A DNA stretch of 64,000 nt. Origin: Pseudeuparius sepicola (lineage: Eukaryota; Arthropoda; Insecta; Coleoptera; Anthribidae). The number at the start of each line of letters is the position of its first letter. Positions within the stretch are counted from its first letter, which is position 1. Made by a program: the position numbers and the translations under genes. The notes beneath the pieces are model-generated. The model had not been told where the DNA came from. It worked only from the letters and a program-made list of their open reading frames with translations, and made no database searches. The stretch spans positions 26,800,901 to 26,864,900 of the forward strand of contig OY987299.1 in NCBI GenBank assembly GCA_963920635.1, read 5' to 3'. Positions 23,601 through 35,600 of this stretch are shown here, piece by piece.

Positions 23601-26600
23601 ATATTAGGCAGGGATTAATTTTTTTATTTAAATGCCTCCGAATGTAGGTAAAAGCGTTCACTACCACTCTCATAAAATTGTAAAATAAGGAAGTAACAAA
23701 ACATGACACCAGCATACTGTTTTTATGTAACCGAGAGTGACAATAACTACCTACTGTTATTTAAATACGGAACAAAAATGTAATTTTATTTTTTCCTGAT
23801 ATAGTATAAAGTAAGTAAATGAAAAAATAACGAGAGTAAAAGAAGTTTACAAATTAATTGTGGGATTTTTTCTTTTAAAATGAAAAAAGTTCTATAAAAA
23901 AAGGAATAATAAGGATGAGAGTTTCTACACTTAAGATGCATAGGGTGTAAAATGTAATTTTACGTAAAGCATCTTCTAACTTTCTGGTAACGTGTTCTAA
24001 AACTCAAGTTTCTAGATTTAATAGTTTTTGAGGGGAAAAAATTAAAAAACGAAATTGTTTGCTTAAATCCGAAAATTTTACATGACAGATTCCCCTAAAA
24101 ACACCTGTAAATCATTTCCCCCAAATATTTGCACATAATTACGAACCACCCTGTACCTATAATTTGGCAAAATAATGCCTAACTTAAGGAACGGATGTGC
24201 GAGAGTTATTTATGCATAAGGAGAAACTTGAATGTGGGTCTAAAACATCGAATGTTGGCAAATTGACGTATTATAATGAAAAACTGCTCTACCATATTAT
24301 TGATTAGACCGTTGGGCAGTTTTCAGAATTATCGATAATTCTCAGATGAGAGGTGACTGCCGAAGTAGTACCCGAACTGCCAGGGGCAACAACAGCATCA
24401 GTGAAAGTAAGCGGTAGCGCAGAATACCCATACAACTATTTAGTGGAGAGAATCGAGACGAGGGAATCTGAATGTGTGGAGATCAGGTATGATCGGTGAA
24501 CGTATTTAGAATGGATATCGGATATGCAATATGGTATCGCAGGCTAAAAATTTGGAAGACCTTGATACGGATGGCGCGTACCTACCTATCTGATAGTTCT
24601 AGGCCATGGGCCAACAAATGAATGACCGGAACTGGAGAAACAGCACGAGTTGGATTATCGTCATAACCAGCTAGAGTTTGCCTAACGGGAGGAGGCTTCA
24701 GAGATAACATTTTGAAATTTAATTTGTAAGTTATCATTTTCATATTTTCAATAATTTTAAACGAATGAAAATGTTTCTAGGTAGGTAACTTGATATGAAC
24801 ATAAAATATGTATTACGTAAATTAACTGGTTGTAGTTTATGAGCCCTTAATCATTTGTGTAGTAGCCAAGAAGTCCAAAAGTCCTATTTTTGTTTTATAG
24901 AAAAGACAAAGTATTAGTGTTAACAAAGTTATTGTTTATTATTAAACGTCCTTATTATGTAGGTATATAACTTTTACATAAACACTATTTTAAATTGCTA
25001 GGTCAAACGACGAATTTTCGAGTTGATTGACAATTTACCTTTCATCTTAATTGTAGAATTTTAGCCGTAAAAAGTGGTGAATTTTTGAATAGTTTAATGA
25101 TATTTTAATATTACTATTATTATTTTGGCATCAATTTTAGTGACCAACTTACCAGAAATTAAGAAAATTAATTACAAATTAGTACGTTTTTGTTTGGAAC
25201 CTCTCAGCTGCATATAGGATATAAGAATCCAGCCTTACTTTTCCTTTTAAATTTTTTTGGAACCTTTGGGTTTCCAACAACGCTGAACAAGAAACCGGCA
25301 TTAATTTTCCTCTAAAAAATCCCTAATAGTACTTCTCGTAATTTCAGCTCTAAAACACCGTCTCAGTGGGCCATGAATTTAACGCACGAGGCACCTGAAT
25401 TATGCATTTAATGCCATTTTTAAAGCTCTCCCAACAAAAAGTTTATAAAAATCAAGCTATAAATAAAAATTTTACGAGGGTGGTCAGCACTTAAGTGTGG
25501 CAATACAAATTTTGAAACTCCCTGTAGAGCTACGGCAATGCAAATTGGTACGTTTGGGTTTCGAACAATGCTGAATAAGAGTCTGGCATTAATTTTCCTC
25601 TAAAAAAAATCCCTAATAGTACTTCTCGAAATTTCAGCACTAAAACACCGTCTCAGTAAGCCATGACTTTAACGCACGAGGCACCTGAATTATGTGTTTG
25701 ATGCCATTTTGAAGCTCTATCCAACAAAAAAAAGTTTATGAAAATCGAGCTATAAATAAAAATTTTACAGGGGTGGTCAGTCCTTAAGAGGGACACACTG
25801 TATATATTGATATAATGGTTTTTAAGAAGTTACAAGTTTTTAAAATTTCATAAATATTAAAAAATTAAACACTATATCTTTGAATATATTTGACAGATAC
25901 CAGATTTTTTATTATTTTTATTAAGCGAATTTTTTGGGGACACTATTTTAGAAATAGGCATGCAGGTCCGTTATATGTAAGTACCTACTTATGTGGTAGC
26001 TATAAAAATATTATCTTTTTTGTGCATTGTATGAAAACTATAAAAAAAATTGCTGTGATTTAAACAACGCATTCCTAATCCGACACATACTGAACTTGTC
26101 GGTTTCACTTTCAAAATTATTAAAACCCGTTGTTTTCCACTTACTTATATGGTGAATCTCCTCCTGGCAAAAAGCATACAAACCTTTAGAGAAAGTTATG
26201 TCTAGAAAGATCAGAATCTCTTGCGTTTCATTTCTTGTAAATTACTAAATTTTACAACATATACCATAAAACATAAATAATATTCAAATGCTGTTGCAAT
26301 CATTATCGTCTAAAAACCAGAAGCTTGAGTATGTTTTAGGGAATGCAACCACTTATAGAGGAATGGATATTACTGCCGATAAAGCGTTGCTTTGCACAAG
26401 ACAGAATATTATTACATCAAGCTGCGGTATGCAAGAGAATTGTGAGATTCAAATTCCAGGCCGATTCTATGAGAAAGGATGCATGCACGCTCATTCTAAG
26501 CTCATATATGGCCATAAAATAATATATGTTGAGAAACCAATTTAATTTTGTGCAGGATGGTTTGTCGATAATTTTGAAAAATTTCACATAATATTTTCTA

Positions 26601-29600
26601 AAAATTCAAAAATACTGATGTAGAGCAAAAGCAATAAAATAGTCTGTATAACCTATAAATCTATTTTATTTGTTCTTTTCTGGTTACCGGTTTCGCAAGC
26701 TACAAAGTTGCTTGCATCTTCAGACCACTAAAAAAGAGGGATGGTAGGGATCAGTACAGTCCCAAGTGACAAAGTCAAACACTTTAAAAAACATTAAATA
26801 AAATTATTACAATTAAAAAATATCCAAAAATATTTCTGCTAAATACCAACAATTAAGGCAAACAATAACATACTTACATAGATAATAAGCACTAGCTAGA
26901 GATTTGTCAAACATTACATATCGGAGGCTGCACATCCATTCGTTTTATTCAACAGGAATTTAAAAACTCTAGAGCATTACACATGGGCCAATGTACTATT
27001 TCTCAACCTGTCATAAAGTAAGGTTATATTAAGAATTATTTGAAATTATAGACTGTAATAATTGTACTGTAATAATAGACTGTAGCTTCCCATTTACGGT
27101 GAGGAACAGTGTTGAACTGGTAAATAACATTAGGGATAGGGATATACCTTTGAACACAATTTTGATATCTTTAGACGTTACTAACCTTTTTACCAATGTG
27201 CCTATATGCGAGGTGTTAGATATCGTCAAAGGGAAGCTGAGTGATAGTTTGGTGAGTGACCAGATAGCGCAGGATATTTTGAATTTATTAAATATTTGTC
27301 TTAAGCAAAATTTTTTCACATTTGATAACAAGATTTATTGTCAACCAGACGGCCTTGCTATGGGTTCTCCTTTGTCTCCACTTTTGGCTGACATTTTTAT
27401 GGACAATTTTGAGAAGAACTTTATTCACGGTAGTGACACTTATGGTCCTAAAATTAATTATTACTATCGGTATGTTGATGATATACCTTGCCTCTGGGGT
27501 GGTGATGTGACGGAGCTTGCAGATTTTGTCACTTTCATGGACAACATTCACCCAAAAATTAAATTTTCACTAGAGGTCCAGAATGTCAACAAACAGATTA
27601 ACTTTCTGGATTTGACTATTAGTAATGTTGAAGGTAAACACAACTTTAATATTTATAGAAAACCAACAAATACGGGGGTTATTATTCACAACTCATCTAA
27701 CCATCATTTTAGCCATAAGGTAGCGGCCCTTTCAAGTTTTGTTAATCGAGCTTTTGACATTCCATTGAGTGAGGCCGACAGGGGTAGAGAAATCTCATTA
27801 ATTAAGAAAATAGCTGTTAAACATGATTTCGCTGTGGGAATTGTGGATAAGTTGGTACACAGAAAGTCCCGCCGTTTGGCCTTGTCTAGAGCGGTTGTTA
27901 CATCACCCCCCCCGGCTGCGGATGGTTTGTTGAAGTACCATAGTCTTACCTTCACTGGTGGTTTGTCTTACAAGTTGTCAAAAATTTTTAAAAGTGCTGG
28001 TATTAACCTTGCTTTTAGGTCGTCTAACAATATCTCGCAGTTAATTAATAACAAAGATAAAATTGATACTTTGCTTAAACCAGGGGTATATTGTCTTCAC
28101 TGTGATTGTGGAGCTGTCTATATAGGTAGAACTAAGCGTAATTTTATTACACGTTTTAAAGAACACTACAGATGCATTCGCAATAATAATATTGAATCTC
28201 TGTTCGCTAAGCACATTTTGGAGACTGGACATAATGCAGATATTAATAGTAACTATAAAGTTTTACACATAGAACGATTTAGTAAGCGATTGGACAGTTG
28301 GGAGGCTTTGGAGATTTTTAAATATTATAGAGAAAATAATGTAGAAATTCTTAATGTACAGATTGAAAATGACAGTTCACTGTTTGGGATTCTTTTTGAT
28401 TAACACAGTACTCTATGTTTGTGACAGTGTAATTCAGTGTTTACCACATAGAGGGCGACACTGTCTCACTTTCGCAATGTTTCATACTTTGATTGATGGA
28501 GGGCGCTTCCATTTGTTTTTGACTTCGACTTGACATATGTAGGGAATGGCCAATTTACGTCTTTTAAATTGTTAATAATAATTTTTGTCATTATCGCCCT
28601 TATTCTTAGTCATCGGTGAGTTGTTTGTTTTTCTACATTTCCCTTTGATTCAATATATTGGTTTTTCAGTTTACTTCACTTAGTATTTTTGGTTTATATA
28701 GTATAATAATAGAAGAAAAAGCTACATAATTAAACAAAGTTTTTTGACCATGATATTCAGATGTAATAAGAATTCAGTTGTTTGAAATTTAACTTATTGT
28801 ATTCACAGCTTTGTTCTGAAGGTGAGTACAATGTTTTTTCTTTCTAATTAATCTTATTTTTTTCTCCTATAATTTCAAATAATTCTTAATATAACCTTAC
28901 TTTATGACAGGTTGAGAAATAGTACATTGGCCCATGTGTAATGCTCTAGAGTTTTTAAATTCCTGTTGAATAAAACGAATGGATGTGCAGCCTCCGATAT
29001 GTAATGTTTGACAAATCTCTAGCTAGTGCTTATTATCTATGTAAGTATGTTATTGTTTGCCTTAATTGTTGGTATTTAGCAGAAATATTTTTGGATATTT
29101 TTTAATTGTAATAATTTTATTTAATGTTTTTTAAAGTGTTTGACTTTGTCACTTGGGACTGTACTGATCCCTACCATCCCTCTTTTTTAGTGGTCTGAAG
29201 ATGCAAGCAACTTTGTAGCTTGCGAAACCGGTAACCAGAAAAGAACAAATAAAATAGATTTATAGGTTATACAGACTATTTTATTGCTTTTGCTCTACAT
29301 CAGTATTTTTGAATCTACTACCTATAATGGATGCCTTCCCAAACAATTTTCTAAAAAGATCAAAGCTTCAAGCGAACGGTTTCTGAACCATTTTCTATGA
29401 CTTTAGAAGCAGGGCCGTATCTTAGGGGGGTTTTGGGGGTTAACCCCCCCCCCCCCCCCAGATACCACCATTTTATATGCACCACCACTAGAACGAGCTC
29501 CCCGAGCATCCCTGAGTATAATAATTTATTAAACTGGTTTTCCAGTAGGACATGGAAACCCGCCCGAAAACTGCCAACAAAACATAATTTTTGGATCACT

Positions 29601-32600
29601 GCAGTACAGTACCGAGTTTTATCATCGGAATATGCTTTCAAATAAAATAAAACATAACTGCCAACACTGGACAACAGTAAACGGTGGTACATGGCTGCGT
29701 GCGCCATGGATTAGGAGAATAGGGGATTCCCAGAGTCTCTTTTATGAATAGATTAGTACTAATTTGTATTTGAAGATTTATTTATTATTTTTATGAAAGG
29801 TTCAGTTAGGCAAGTGGCACGAAGAAATCATTTACCATACCTACTGGACTGGCAATTCTAAAGGTGTCGTCAGGCCAGGCAAAGAATGTGTAGGAATATA
29901 TCCGTAATAATGAGAAATCAAATAGGTAAGTAGAAAAGGGATAGGTACAAATGCAAGAAGGAATATTCAGCTATTTTATAATTAATATTTAGTATTTTTT
30001 AATTTTTATGTTAAACTTGTTCAACTTAAACCCGTTTCAGTTTTTTATTAAAAACCATTTAAAAATAGTATTTTTTTTAAACCTTAAAGCTATATACGTA
30101 TTTCAACTTCAACAGCCACTGGTTTAACCCCTCCAGGGCCGGCTCTAGGCGGGTGCGTGGTACGCGGCCCGCGTCTTGATTGGCCCCGCGCCTCCGAGTC
30201 CCGTGTACAGGGTTATCCATAGTCAATAGCGTATTTAAAAATTTCGAAGCTAAAACCATTTCAGAATTTGAAAATATTCACTGCAGCTTGAAAATCTGAA
30301 GCTATTGGGATTTCCTAAGACTAATTTTAAGTAATTTTCCTTAACATTTCTAAAAAATTTCGCCTGCGGCGCATTTTACAGAATTATTTTAAATGCACTT
30401 GTTAGAAAGAAATTCACAAAAATTGTACCTCCCCACACGAAATTAATTTCTATACGTCCTAAAAATACTGTTTTTCTCTTCCCCTGAAATGACAGACCCT
30501 ATCTTTCTCGTTTTTTTTTCTAAAAATACGTTTTATCTTTCCCTGAAATGACAGACGGCATTAATTCTCTAAAGTCGTTTCTCTACATATTTGAACTTAT
30601 TTTGAATAATTGAATTTAATTCGACATGGTAAACTTGTAAAGATCGTAATAGTAATAATTATTGTGGTCATGTTCATCACTTTCGACAAGAAGAAGTCAT
30701 TGCTCAGAATCGTTGAGTGAGAAATCTAAAAATATACATGTTTTAGTGCTCTTGAAGACAGTAATCCGATAGTACTGCCGTCTGCCATAGTTTGCCATAT
30801 TTGTGGCCAATTGCTGGCATATTATATAGCGAATGGCTGACAGGGGTATCAGGCATTGGAAATTTTAACCCATTGACGTGAAATTTGTACACCACTATAA
30901 GGTTTATTGTTAAAGACTTTAGAGATCATTTTTGCATGTCTTGTGATTTTCCTAGTGACTGACACCTATGTCAGGTATTGGCTTAGCATAAACATAAGTC
31001 AATGGCTGATACCCAAACCAAAATCTTCAAGAAAGTTAAAATTTTTCCAAATTATTATCTTACTTTATTTGCTTAAAATATAATATAAGCCATAAAAAAT
31101 ACAGTTGAAAAACTGCACTAAAAGCACGTATATAATTACACACTATTTTTAACAACACAATACTAAACCATTTCGCTAAGAAAAGAAACTGCAATGAATC
31201 AGTGAATTCTTTCTATAGTCACTGAATGAATCCTATAACCTCTATAAATCGACAAGTCAGTAAAAATAGAGAAACCAAGATGACTAACTTAGGAACATAC
31301 ATAATATAGATAGTCAGAAACATTGTTAAACCGTCCGCAAAAAATCCCCCTATACCAACTTTCAAACTCTAATTTTGCAGCGAAAACAATAAAAACAGAT
31401 AAATTGTAATGTCTTACAATTCTTAGGATTCGATACTAAATGGAAGTAGGTATAGGGATTTTAATATAGTTATTAGTTTTTATATAAAATTCAACAATGA
31501 TTCTCGCAGTCGTGTAGCTTTGTCTATTATACATAACTGTCATAACTCATAAAAGTTCTTTAATTGTACACTAGATTGTGACAGGGAAATATTTCATGTC
31601 CCTAGAATTCCCTAAGCGGCGCCCATATTGATATTATTGATAGGTGGCGGAGGACAGGACCGTAATCAACAGAATTTACGTTTTTCGCACAAAAATCCAA
31701 AATTTAAATAGGTAGATAGAAATTAACAAAACTCTGTTCTTTGAAGCAGGGAAAAAGGCTATAGTTATAGAGGCTACAGTTATAGTTTCTGTGTGTTTGA
31801 AGTTAGGTTAGAGCCACGAAATATTAAGCTTATGGTTAGAATAATATGTCTCAAGTTCTGACATTTCTGCCAGACATGCTAAATACGTGCCTGGAGGCGC
31901 CCAGTACAATGCTGCCAACCACCAAATTAAGAAATGTCATTTCTAGTGTACAATTAAAAGAGCGTTTTTAGATAAGCTTATTTTTTTAATTAAATAAAAC
32001 ATGTGGCAGGTTTAGGAAATGGTACGTTTACGTTACTTAAAAATTCTTACAATAACAATATGAAATCTTTCTGGAGTAAAAATTTTGAATATCAATGGGT
32101 TTGGTTGAGTTTTACTTTTTTAAAACCATAAATAAATCAAACTTATAATTGCAAATCGCAAAAGAACTTCAAATCTGTATCGTATCGGTGCCGCATCAGT
32201 AGGCGGCCAACAAAATTACCAAATAGAAAAGTAGACCAAAAGTGTCCGATGTCTATGAACTATGTAGGTAAGTTAGTCTATTTCATAATACACATGTTTT
32301 GTAGATGAAGACGGTCAGAATACTAATTAGAATATGTGGAAAAAGACGATATAATTACCTATAACAAACAAGAGGTTACTTTCAATATATTAATGTTAAG
32401 CGATAGTAATGCCCATACCGCACTTTCCTAACCCACCGAAGAACGATATATATATTTTTGTTGCATAACATTCAATTATTTATTGCTCTTTATGCGAAGC
32501 AGGTCGAGCTGAAAATTAAGCATTTTTAATTGCCTTTTTAACGATGTCAATCTAAGCCGTTTCATTTGCCTTGCGATAATAAATATGCCCACACGTTCAT

Positions 32601-35600
32601 CTCGATTGTAATTACTGCGCTGTCTTTCGCAAAAACCGCTTGGGCACGGAAGAAATAAAATTTGTCAGTTAGATCGTTAGTGAAATAGAAATAGGATTTC
32701 AACTCTGCGGTGCAATTTTAGGAACAAATACCCAGAAAAGGCGATCTGTTTAGGATCGTCAGCACCAATATTTTCAATTTTTGGATGGCGCCTATGATGG
32801 CGAATCCAATGGTAGCGTTGACTGACTTTTTTGGCTCACCATGCGCTTTCCGGAAATCACATACAATGCAAAATACATTGTTAGCCATCAGCGCCATCTG
32901 TTTCCCAGGATATGAATCCATAGCTGTGAGAATTTTTATAAATAGGTAGGTACGTCAGTCAACGGCAAAAGGATTTTTTCCGGAATTTTTGGTGAAACGG
33001 CAGTGTAACCGAAGAACTGGACCTTAGTGGCAAAAGTATCAAAGATCTCTTCACGAAAGAAACAGAATAACTATACAGGGGTACTACACATTTGCAAAAT
33101 CTCGTTTTTCTCACAAATGACAAAATGACTATTATCCCATAAGTAGCACAAATTGTTTTTTAAAATCTGTAACAGTATCTATACCGCTTTTTTTATATAG
33201 CCTCAAGCTATATAATTAAGAGTTGTAAACCATCTTTCAGCACTAATAAAGTACCGATATACCCAAAAAAGGCCCCCATTCCCATATAGCAAAATCACAT
33301 TGGCGGAATATTCTGATAATATTTTTTCAGAGAACATGCATATTGTAGGAATATTCATAAAAACTGTAGAAACATTATCTGAACATTCAGGCAACCTTCA
33401 GGTGTCCGCCTTTTGAAGGTACTATTTCACGTATTATAAACATTCACAAATAGGATATTGAATGCACGTTCCACAAATATTCAGTGTATGTTCTTTGTAT
33501 ATCCATTTAATATTCACGTGTACATTATAAAATAAAAAAAATCCGCCAACACCAGTTTCTGGGTTCGAACCTACGACCATCGATTTACAAGTTGACGCTC
33601 TAACCAACTGAGCCATCAAGATACTTGGAAATATTATCTAAAAATAGTGTAAGCTAGAATCTCTGTTACGTCACAAGACTAGGAATAAGTACCGTTTGTA
33701 CACATTCATAAGATATTTTCTGTATGAATATACTATTTAGCATGTTCCAGCAATATTCCAAATTGCACGTTCCTAAGGTGAACGTGCCTGTAATGTACTT
33801 AAGTTAAATGTTCAATTTGTAAATATTTATAGAACCACTAAGTTAGGAATATGTTACAAAAGATATTGTGGAAATATCCCTTCTTATTTAAAACAAACAT
33901 ATACATTATTTGTACATTGATCTAACATATTATATTTGTATCTGCGATTAACAAATATCTTGGCTACTTATATGCTGAACATATTTAGTAAAATATTGTA
34001 ACAATGTTTTATAAATATGGGGAATATTTTTTGCACATTAGGAACTTATTTTGCATATTCAAAAAATATTAAATGCTATATGGGTTTATACAGCTTTTAA
34101 GTTCTATAAAGGTTATAAAACAAGCTGAAATAGTAATTAAATTGCTTCTTTATTACTTCTTTTCAGCCCTTATAAAATATGTTATACAGACACTAAGCAG
34201 TTGCTATATTGCTATATTCTTTTAATTGTTATAATTAGAGGTATTTACATGATACAAACAAGATTTATAAAACCTTAAAAAGCATATATTGACGAACAAA
34301 TCTTTTAAAAAATCATTTTTGCAATAAAACGGCTATATTAAAGCATACAATTTCTGTGTTCTCACAATCACAAACATAAATATGACGAGTTTGTTGAATA
34401 ACGAAGTAGAATCTGGTACCTAATAAGAATCCGCCAGAAGACTCTTTTGCCTGTATATTATTAATTTTATTGCTCACCCTGGACTCGAAATTCATCTGCC
34501 AACAAAGTTTTATGATACAACCACTTATTTTAGTGCGAAATAACAACTGCGCCTCGAAAATTTCTTGAAATTAATTGAAACAAAAAATATATTTTTTATT
34601 TTTTCCCGTTTTTTCACAACTACTGTATTTAAATAAATGGCTATGTCTACTAAAACGGTGAAAGTACGGTATAGTATCCAGCCACAATAAAGCAAAAGTT
34701 GGAGTATTAGATTACTTTATAGAAGCTATATGCAAGTTTATATAACTCTTACAAATCCGTTTTACTTATTCTATATAAAGGCTTCTAATACCGCTTTTAC
34801 GAAGTAAAAATAATGCTATATAAATGGCGCAATGAAACACCTTTATAAAAATACTGTAAAGTTGTTTTAACAGCAACGCTAATTTACTGAATAAGCAATT
34901 TGGTATCATATATTTCCTTAATATAACCAATTGGCCATATTAATTGCTGCAATATACTTTTTATAAAGTTTTAAGCAGAATAGCGCACCGAATGTGCTAC
35001 TTGGGATATAAAATGCTCTAAAAGAACCTTCTTATGATGCCAAATTCAAGCGCGCATTTTCACAAAATTCGGTATTTCCTTAAGCACCTAGTAACAGCTA
35101 TTGGGCAACTGAACTACTATAGCTTATAGCTACGGTAGGTACTTTGCTATTTGCTACTTGATAATACTTAGCTTTTAGCTGTTGTTTTTATAAAAGTAGC
35201 GGCAGGTACGCAAAAGTGCTCTTTAAAAATAGTAGCTTACGTAGGTACCTATATATTGTCGCCTTTCTGCCTTGATTACTTGATTATATAAATTTATTGC
35301 ATTGATCGTCTATCTGTAGTGGAAGACTTAGAGTGCCGACACCCTGTACATACCTACAAAACTACAAAACTATTTATGAAGACAAAAAAAGGAAATGAAA
35401 ATGCACTGACATATTTTTGTTGATTTTTGTGGATATTAAAAATATGTTTTTTTTTTGTAAGAAAAACTAATGAACTATTTATGTAATTAACTTATTCAGC
35501 TTAATTTTTTTTTTAGTAGGCGTACTTCCTATATGCACATGCACAGTTGTAAATTCAATTAGTTTTCCGAAACGTCCATAATTTTCCAACTCTAAAACGA

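Larger units (their letters stand above)
26604..29314 (+). mobile_element. Penelope-like retroelement with 448-bp inverted arms
   Basis: The structure is: inverted arm 26604-27051, a 5'-truncated reverse transcriptase/GIY-YIG frame (27099-28403), a 3' UTR, then arm 28867-29314 in forward orientation. The arms are both exactly 448 bp and matched at every segment I compared. Penelope elements often carry an inverted, truncated copy of their end at the 5' side, as here. The element is antisense to the fasciclin gene within intron 1. The two identical arms imply recent insertion. Confidence 0.92.

Noticed and set aside
26288..26545. 85-codon plus-strand frame with several Cys residues
   Set aside because: No recognisable domain, AT-rich intronic context and no flanking exons.
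29442..29459. Poly-C/poly-G tracts as telomeric or assembly-gap sequence
   Set aside because: They sit beside transposon-type ends and are simple homopolymers. No telomeric (TTAGG)n is present.
29397..29707. 115-codon minus-strand frame containing a Gly run
   Set aside because: The Gly run is a translated C-tract, and the rest lacks homology.
33549..33621. Functional tRNA gene
   Set aside because: The A and B boxes are good, but the anticodon arm does not close and the T stem is mismatched.
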